Source: Pollenia angustigena (lineage: Eukaryota; Arthropoda; Insecta; Diptera; Polleniidae). From it: a stretch of DNA of 64,000 nucleotides. Position 1 is the stretch's first letter, and each line of letters begins with the position of its first letter. This document shows positions 57,844 to 64,000 of the stretch, piece after piece. Under the pieces are notes generated by a model. The model searched no databases, was not told the DNA's origin, and saw nothing but the letters and a program-made list of their open reading frames with translations. The stretch spans positions 156,176,511-156,240,510 of the forward strand of contig OV884059.1 in the NCBI GenBank assembly GCA_930367215.1. Reading direction: 5' to 3'. The translations under genes and the position numbers were made by a program.

Positions 57844-58119
57844 CAAGGCCTATCCAATAGGTCTGCTTACTACTACAACAATACAAAAAACAACAGGCAT
57901 TTTGTTTGTGTAAAATTCCTCGCCGTTGTCAAAATCTTACTACAACATAGGTAAAACAAAAGGAAAGATGTGTTTTGTGTGCATGTATGTGTGGCAAAAA
58001 ACCAAAACAGTAAACAAAAATATACACGTATAAGGAAAATGTAAACAACTCTTGATATCGTTGAGGAAAAAACCAAATAAACATCTGGCTTCTTAAGCAG
58101 ACCTATTGGATAGACCTTG
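57844..58119. mobile_element. hAT-type MITE (CAAGGCCTATCCAATAGG), TSD CTTTTAAC
   Basis: CAAGGCCTATCCAATAGGTC is inverted at the right end with one change over 26 bp. An 8-bp TSD CTTTTAAC lies at 57836-57843 and 58120-58127; the match extends to 10 bp if the outer C/G pair is counted as flank. 276 bp, non-coding. Confidence 0.92.
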
Positions 58120-58145
58120 CTTTTAACCAATATATTGGTTATAAA

Positions 58146-59072
58146 GGGTGGTTAAATTTCAAGGGCCGATGTTGATTTTGAATAAAACACAAACTATCTA
58201 GGATATTATTGTAATTTTATTTTATTATGATATATTGGTATTACTCAATTATGTATGGAACAAAATATCGGCCAAATGGGCGCCGCGACCACGGCGGCAC
58301 ACCTCCATCCGATGGTCCAAATTTTCGATGACCCTGAGGCATAATGGAGGTTCTATGCCGTTAATGTGCCGAATTATCTCATCCTTTAGCTCTTGAATTG
58401 TTGCTGGCTTATCGACGTACACCTTTTCTTTCAAATAACCCCAAAGAAAAAAGTCCAACGGTGTCAAATCACATGATCTTGGCGGCCAATTGACACCGCC
58501 ATTACGTGAGATAACAAGGCCATTGAATTTGTTGCGCAAAAGAGCCATTGTTTCGTTAGCTGTGTGGCAAGTGGCACCGTCCTGCTGAAACCACATATCG
58601 TCCACATCCATATCTTCCAATTCGGGCCATAAAAAGTTCGTTATCATCTCACGATAGCGAACACCATTCACAGTAACTGCCTGACCGGCCTCATTTTGGA
58701 AAAAATACGGCCCGATGATGCCGCCAGCCCATAAACCGCACCAAACAGTCACTCTTTGTGGGTGCATTGGTTTTTCGACAATCACTCTTGGATTCTCATT
58801 CGCCCAAATGCGGCAATTCTGTTTATTGACGAATCCACTGAGGTGAAAATGTGCCTCATCACTGAATCACGAATTGCACGATATGCATTTTTATTTGAAC
58901 GCCCATTTTCATAATAAGTCTGGATAACTTTAACAAGTTGTTGGATTGTGTATCTCTCCATGGTTCAAATTGAGTAAGTCTGAAATAGAGAAATGTCAAA
59001 TAAAATTCGGAAAAAAACTTGGCGTTTAGGTGTGGTTCACATTCAACATCGGCCCTTACAATTTAGCCACCC
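58146..59072 (-). mobile_element. internally deleted mariner with both TIRs
   Basis: The ends GGGTGGTTAAATTTC..GGGCCGATGTTGA and the inverse at 59072 pair over ~28 bp. At 927 bp it is shorter than a full mariner (about 1.3 kb): the HTH-encoding part is deleted around 58870. Directly at 59072 it runs into an internal fragment of a second copy. Confidence 0.9.
58249..58785 (-). pseudogene. mariner transposase catalytic part (DD34D)
   Basis: An open 178-codon frame with RVTVWCGLWAGGIIGPYFFQ, GQAVTVNGVRYREM, QDGATCHTANET (second Asp), then CDLTPLDFFLWGYLKEKVYV (third Asp, 34 residues on). The first Asp, in FSDEAHFHLSGF, lies just upstream at about 58850, separated by a frameshift. Most of the N-terminal DNA-binding domain is missing, with only ERYTIQQ-like remains near 58960. 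Catalytically related sequence, but not functional as it stands. Confidence 0.9.
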
Positions 59073-59736
59073 AATTTTCGATGACCCTGAGGCATAATGG
59101 AGGTTCTATGCCGTTAATGTGCCGAATTATCTCATCCTTTAGCTCTTGAATTGTTGCTGGCTTATCGACGTACACCTTTTCTTTCAAAAAACCCCAAAGA
59201 AAAAAGTCCAACGGTGTCAAATCACATGATCTTGGCGGCCAATTGACATCGCCATTACGTGAGATAACACGGCCATTGAATTTGTTGCGCAAAAGAGCCG
59301 TTTCGTTAGCTGTGTGGCAAGTGGCACCGTCCTGCTGAAACCACATATCGTCCACATCCATATCTTCCAATTCGGGCCATAAAAAGTTCGTTATCATCTC
59401 ACGATAGCGAACACCATTCACAGTAACTGCCTGACCGGCCTCATTTTTGGAAAAAATACGGCCCGATGATGCCGCCAGCCCATAAACCGCACCAAACAGT
59501 CACTCTTTCTGGGTGCATTGGTTTTTCGACAATCACTCTTGGATTCTCATTCGCCCAAATGCGGCAATTCTGTTTATTGACGAATCCACTGAGGTAAAAA
59601 TGTGCCTCACGAAGTGCACGATATGCATTTTGATTTGAACGCCCATTTTCATAATAAGTCTGGATAACTTTAACACGTTGTTGGATTGTGTATCTCTCCA
59701 TGGTTCAAATTGAGTAAGTCTGAAATAGAGAAATGG
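59071..59736 (-). pseudogene. second mariner fragment, head-to-tail, no TIRs
   Basis: Matches 58316-58998 at about 97 percent by eye. It lacks both TIRs. Lesions: a 3-base loss in 'NETALL', one extra T near 59446 that shifts the frame, and loss of the FSDE segment, so the first Asp is absent (frame reads NAYRALREAHFYLSGF). The junction at 59071 falls at the word 'ccaattttcg', which is nearly shared by the first copy at 58317. Confidence 0.9.
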
Positions 59737-60250
59737 GAACATAGGGCTTCTACAAGAGACTTATATTTAATTTTGTCATAACATATTGTTTTAATTTCAT
59801 CAAAGGTTTTGTTGTGTTTGCTAAGTTCACTCAAAGCCGTTCTTCCAAGTATTAATAGGGCGTCCGCGACGTCGGCTGCCTTGAGGATTCCATTCTAGCG
59901 CTGTCCTTGTAATACTGTTCCTTGGTTTGGTGGATTATACATATAATACGCAGGCAATTGGTTATAAAGACCTGCAGTCTCTGCGCTATATTGTTGGACA
60001 TCAGCCAGGTTTCGCTTCCGTAAAGAAGAGTAGACTTTACACACGCGTTAAATATTCTTATTTTTGTATTTTGTGAGATCTGCGGAGACCGCCACGTTTT
60101 GTTAAGACGTCCAAAGGCAGCTCTAGCTTTTTTTAGCCTGTTTGATACATCTTCGTCGACACCCCCATCGACCGACATCATGGAACCCAGATAACAAAAA
60201 GATTTCACAAATTCAATTTTCTGATTTTGTACTGATAAATATGTAACCAT
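59737..60250 (-). pseudogene. RTE-like LINE ORF2 C-terminus
   Basis: The frame reads KIEFVKSFCYLGSMMSVDGG, VSNRLKKARAAFGRLNKTW, KIRIFNACVKSTLLYGSETW and FITNCLRIICIIH. After a shift it gives ALEWNPQGSRRRGRPINTW and KYKSLVEALCSH at about 59737. This block order is the post-RT region of RTE/BovB-like LINEs. 5' truncated; the RT active site is absent. Its 3' end abuts the mariner fragment. Confidence 0.88.
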
Positions 60251-60682
60251 TTGAAATCACTGATGCAGCGCAGTGATGCATTTAGGAACGCACCCTGTAT
60301 GACACTTATTCCTTACAAAAGTTCTCATGAGTTTTGTGAACATGCATTTAAAATTGGTAGCATGTCATAACGTCCAGTGTCATAGCGTCCACGGACACTT
60401 TTTACAAACAAACTCAAAATAAAAACTTGTGAGTCCATGCTGTCCTCTCTCAATTTGCTCGAATCGGAGCTGGAAGAAGGAACTCCAAGTGAAGAATTAA
60501 TTACAAAATATAGAATAAGTACATATGTATTTCTAAAAAGTGATAAACATTATCGAAGGTTTTTGTAAAAGTAACTTCTTTTTTTTTAAGATATGACTTA
60601 TATTGGAATGTATCTGTGAATTGATTCTTAGTTTTAACAGATTTATAATTCAATATAATTTATAATTCAATGTAATACACTA
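60251..60682. other. gene-free stretch
   Basis: A short open piece on the plus strand near 60435-60530 (SLNLLESELEEGTPSEEL) has no family I recognise. Otherwise A+T-rich and non-coding. Confidence 0.35.
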
Positions 60683-60957
60683 AAGGGCATAATAACCCTG
60701 CAAATAAAATTGGACCACCTGATCCATTTTGATAAAATGGACTACTCCATGGACTGGTCCGATATAATGCAAGCATGGACCATGTCGTTGTTAAAAACTG
60801 TTTGTAGTGAGACGACATGTCTTCGTTTTTTAACGACATGCTTTCGTTTTTAAACGACTTCAAAACTAATCCTCTTGAGTATACCGTGGAGTAGTTTTAA
60901 AACTACTCCTTAGTAGTCCAAAGGTGGGCTATATGGTACTGCCCTAGGGCATCGTAA
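60683..60957 (-). repeat. dispersed repeat, copy 2 (inverted copy of 5225-5545)
   Basis: Carries the doubled 'acatgtcttcgttttttaac / acatgctttcgttttt' words and 'ccatggactggtccgatata', in inverse orientation to the first copy. It begins 'aaagggcataataaccc', and an inverted AGGGCATA end lies at about 63968. Confidence 0.75.
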
Positions 60958-61365
60958 TGTTAAATACACCATGTTTTTTCCACACATTTGGGGTTATTTT
61001 TGGACTAATCCTGGTCCCTTGTGGGCTACTCTTTACACGCGTGTTTGGACTGGTCCTATTATTTGCACGGAAACCACACAAAATGCTTGGCAAACACACA
61101 CATTGTTTCCGTTTGGCGTTTGCCAATAAACAACACAAATATTCTCCGTACAAACATTAATTTTCATTTTTGTTTTGATTTCAATAAATGCAGACGCCGA
61201 TAGTGCTACGGCAATTTTGTTGATTTTTGCTTAAAGCGGAGAACAAATATAAAACTTTGATAAAATAAAGGCGGGTGTATTAATTTGCTTTCCGAATTTT
61301 CTTATGTTTTTTTCATTATTTTTAGTTCATTTATTTAGATTAAAATTTTTTTTATTATTTATTAT

Positions 61366-61453
61366 ACATATCGTCGGTTGATTATTTAATTGTCGTATGT
61401 GGATACAAATTACATAAGACATACGACAATTAAATAATCAACCGACGATATGT
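61366..61453. repeat. perfect 35-bp-arm hairpin
   Basis: 61366-61400 and 61419-61453 are exact inverses (ACATATCGTCGGTTGATTAT ...) around an 18-bp loop. It may be a minimal MITE; the TSD is unclear. Confidence 0.85.
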
Positions 61454-61494
61454 ATCTACTTTGATTGTATTACTACCTAAGTTTTAATTATAAA

Positions 61495-61669
61495 CCCTAC
61501 AAGAAATGAATGAGCTAGTTGTCACATTTTCCATTTTGGTGTTAAGAAAATGATAGAAAAAATTGACCGAATGTAACCGAAAACTTTATTTCGGTCATTT
61601 TTTTTTTCTATCATTTTCTTAGCACCAAAATGAAAAATGTGACTACTCGCTCATTCATTTCTTGTAGGG
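61495..61669. mobile_element. hairpin MITE (CCCTACAAGAAATGAATGAG)
   Basis: ~78-bp arms with only a few mismatches around an A+T loop with 'ccgaaaactttatttcgg'. The TSD was not resolved. Non-coding. Confidence 0.85.
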
Positions 61670-61921
61670 AAGAAATGATTGTTCATGCTTGGAAGAATAA
61701 AGAATTACCCCATTTTCTGACGAGCATAGCTGGTGTTATAGGTAGCATACATTCCGAAGAATATGGAACTCAGGAATCGTTACATAATTAAATGTCTGAA
61801 TTCATAAAATATTTTTAAATTTAATAAAGGTTTAAAGAACAAATTTACTATGAAAATTGTCCTTAATAAACGTTTGTTAAATTAAATAATCGTTTATGAA
61901 TACGGGGATTAAAGAGTTTAA

Positions 61922-63659
61922 CCCTTATGTGACTGACAAGGTACCCGGGTACCTTTTGCGTTTTGAAACTATTTTTTTTTTTTTTTGTAGAAATCGTACT
62001 TGAAACTTCTTGAGAGCTCCTAACTTACGATATTTTATTTATTATCAGAGTTTTGAAAAAAATTAATAAATTCACATAGGCGTAGCATGCCAACATTCTT
62101 CATACACCCTTAACTGTTCGACAAGGTACCCAGGTACCTTTATGTGATTCTTTGAAAAAATGCTCTGCATTTAAGTACAGTTTAACAGTTTGTGCATACT
62201 GGACGATTTACCGAATGCGAGCTGCAAATTGGTATAGAGAAATTGCTACAATTTTTGCGTGTTTTCCTTTGCTTCAGACGAAGAATTGAACAGATTTTGC
62301 AACTTTCTGCTACAGCGATACGGCCACTTTCATCTCTGCACATTTGAGGTATCTGGATGTACAGATATAATAACTATTGCTGTTCGTGTGGGAGCTTTCG
62401 CCATCACCTTAGGATTTAAGCACGCTGCTTTATGTTTTCAATATTGCACACTGAGATCTTTAAAAATTTTCTTCGGCGGTCAGTATAAGTGAAGTGTGTA
62501 TTGTGTTCCATATAAATCATATATGAAGCCAATGCTGCTATATCTAAAGCATTAAAAAATAAAGCGGCCACCGAATTGTTCTACGCTTGCAAGTATATAC
62601 GCCCAACAGCTTATCCATGTTATTGACACCTCCTTTATAATTTCGGGCTTAGCAGTCAAAGTGCTTTCGACTGACGAGGTAAAATCCATGGTTGATAAGA
62701 TTAATACAGCACTTTTTTTTGGCACCTAAGAGTACAAAGTCGCCTATTTGTGAAATACAAAATTTTTAGAAAATAATTGTCTAAAATATAATTATGAACG
62801 TGAATAAGTTCTATCATGTGACACTTTGACAAATTAATATGTAATAATAAACTTACCTGTCTTTATATGCCTGCATATGAGCTGGAATAAAAAGTTTATT
62901 TTTTTTTCTCACTGTTCCAACGAGTGTGAGATTCCACGAAATCAAGCTTTTGCCAGTTCAAGAGATGTTAAAAAAATTATCTGTTGTGACATTCCTTCCT
63001 GAGTTCTTATATGGACTAACAAGATTTACCAGTATACAATTGACCATATAATGGGAAGGAGTTGGAAGCATCATAAGCCCAAATTATATTTATCCCACAC
63101 TTTTCAGGCATTGTCGGCATATATTGTGTAAAAAGAGTACATCCACGATATTCGTATAACTGCTTATTTACAGTTATACACTCACCGGCCTTGTAACTTT
63201 GGCGTAAATAAGCATTTAGCATGATCCAAATATCTCGAAATAGTGCAGCTTTATCGGATTTGGAACGCGATAAACGAGTTCCATCGTTATCAAAGCGTTT
63301 GCCTCGTAACAACAACTTAAACCTGGATAAGCTCATTTTATTACTTATTTGAAAACTTTCACAGCAATTATCAAATTGTTTATGCAAAACAAACGTCTCT
63401 GTGTGGATACAAAAGTAAAATGGAAATAATGAAGAAATATTCAGCCAATACATATATTTCTGCTGGTATTTTACATTACGCTTTTATGAAGACGCGGCTA
63501 AAACATTAAAGAAACCCCTAAAAGTACATAAGTGTGTTTAAACGTTTGCAACATTTCAAATTTTATTGCAAAATGGTTTATTTTTCATAAGTTTTGTATG
63601 AAGGTACCCGGGTGCCTTGTCGTACAAAACAAGTAGTTTTTTTGTCAATCACATAAGGG
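61922..63659 (-). mobile_element. piggyBac-like element, TTAA TSD
   Basis: TTAA lies at 61918-61921 and 63660-63663. The ends are CCCTTATGTGACTGACAA and the inverse with one change; TTAA plus CCC is the piggyBac signature. The 18-bp near-palindrome AAGGTACCCGGGTACCTT occurs next to the left TIR (61938), inside (62123, one change) and near the right end (63601, one change). The transposase is on the minus strand and broken. Confidence 0.93.
62200..63453 (-). pseudogene. piggyBac-family transposase, broken
   Basis: The frame 63453-63016 (145 codons) has MSLSRFKLLLRGKRFDNDGT, then ECITVNKQLYEYRGC, QYMPTMPEKCGINIIWAYDA and FPLYGQLYTGKS. The conserved T-(V/I)-D-E-Q motif reads T-V-N-K-Q, so the first catalytic Asp is Asn (N96); the second Asp is kept (D128, WAYDASN). 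After a deleted or scrambled interval, NNMDKLLGVYTCKRRTIRWP (near 62640-62570) and a Cys-rich tail (SCKICSILRLKQRKTRKNCS, near 62330-62240) mark the C-terminus. Deletions, shifts and the D-to-N change make it inactive. Confidence 0.88.
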
Positions 63660-63663
63660 TTAA

Positions 63664-64000
63664 AGTAAAAAGTGATTAAAACAACAAGCAAGCAATAATG
63701 CTAAAAAAAATTGAATTTACTATTTAAAACTATTTTAACGCTTCTTTTTTAACGTCTTCACTCTGCAAAGTTTTCGCTGAAATGAATATCTTTAGCATAA
63801 GACGCCACAAAAAGTTTGACAAATATCCAACGTGTCTGCTAAATATTAAAAATTTGAATATTTCTTCAAACATTGCTTCAAATGTTTGCCCAAACCGCAA
63901 ACACCCCAATTAACAACACAAAATATTTGTACAAACGTAAATTTTTTACATGTTTGCCAAGCCATTTGTGTGGTTTAATATGCCCTTAAGTTACTTATTG
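63664..64000. other. gene-free A+T-rich stretch
   Basis: 63890-63980 contains 'gccaagccatttgtgtggtttaa', inverse of 'aaaccacacaaaatgcttggc' at 61069. This suggests an inverted pair flanking the piggyBac region. Confidence 0.45.

Overview
This window looks like A+T-rich intergenic DNA from an insect, most likely a higher (cyclorrhaphan) fly. It has no operons, Shine-Dalgarno sites or dense ORFs. It is packed with DNA transposons and LINE relics of dipteran type: mariner, piggyBac, hAT, Transib, Helitron and jockey/RTE-like pieces. The fly assignment is inference from this repeat content. I found no convincing host gene; every coding sequence I recognise belongs to a mobile element.

Layout. 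1-4505: a LINE 3' end, then a 3.4 kb TIR element with 8-bp target-site duplication (TSD) that carries a decayed transposase, a tRNA-derived SINE and a MITE. 4506-7840: repeats and a long-TIR MITE split by a LINE tail. 7866-14358: an old minus-strand LINE broken by a hAT element (8027-9407, TSD GTAATATT) and by an apparently complete Transib transposon (9953-13300, TSD AGGCG). The Transib has an intact 667-codon RAG1-like transposase with its D-D-E and zinc ligands, and terminal repeats built like recombination signals. 14571-28316: short hairpin MITEs, three hAT-type MITEs, a mariner relic and long gene-free A+T-rich tracts. 28701-30573: a hAT-type element carrying a Helitron helicase fragment. 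32278-33515: a tandem-repeat element.

34381-41565 is a set of transposons nested inside each other: six levels with matching TIRs, most with their own TSD. 43136-44974 holds three more MITEs. 45163-51782 holds a decayed hAT transposase gene split by a 3.5 kb element (46604-50151, 9-bp TSD TTATATAGT). That element encodes an almost intact protein of about 800 residues whose family I cannot place in a named transposase superfamily; with Transib it is the most interesting item here. 52489-55539 is a composite of nested MITEs. 55779-60250 holds LINE relics and a head-to-tail mariner pair. 61922-63659 is a piggyBac-like element whose first catalytic Asp has become Asn.

The elements do not form a pathway. 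They record successive insertions, and the nesting gives their relative ages. TIRs and TSDs were read by eye. Superfamily names are firm where transposase motifs or a diagnostic TSD are present and tentative otherwise.
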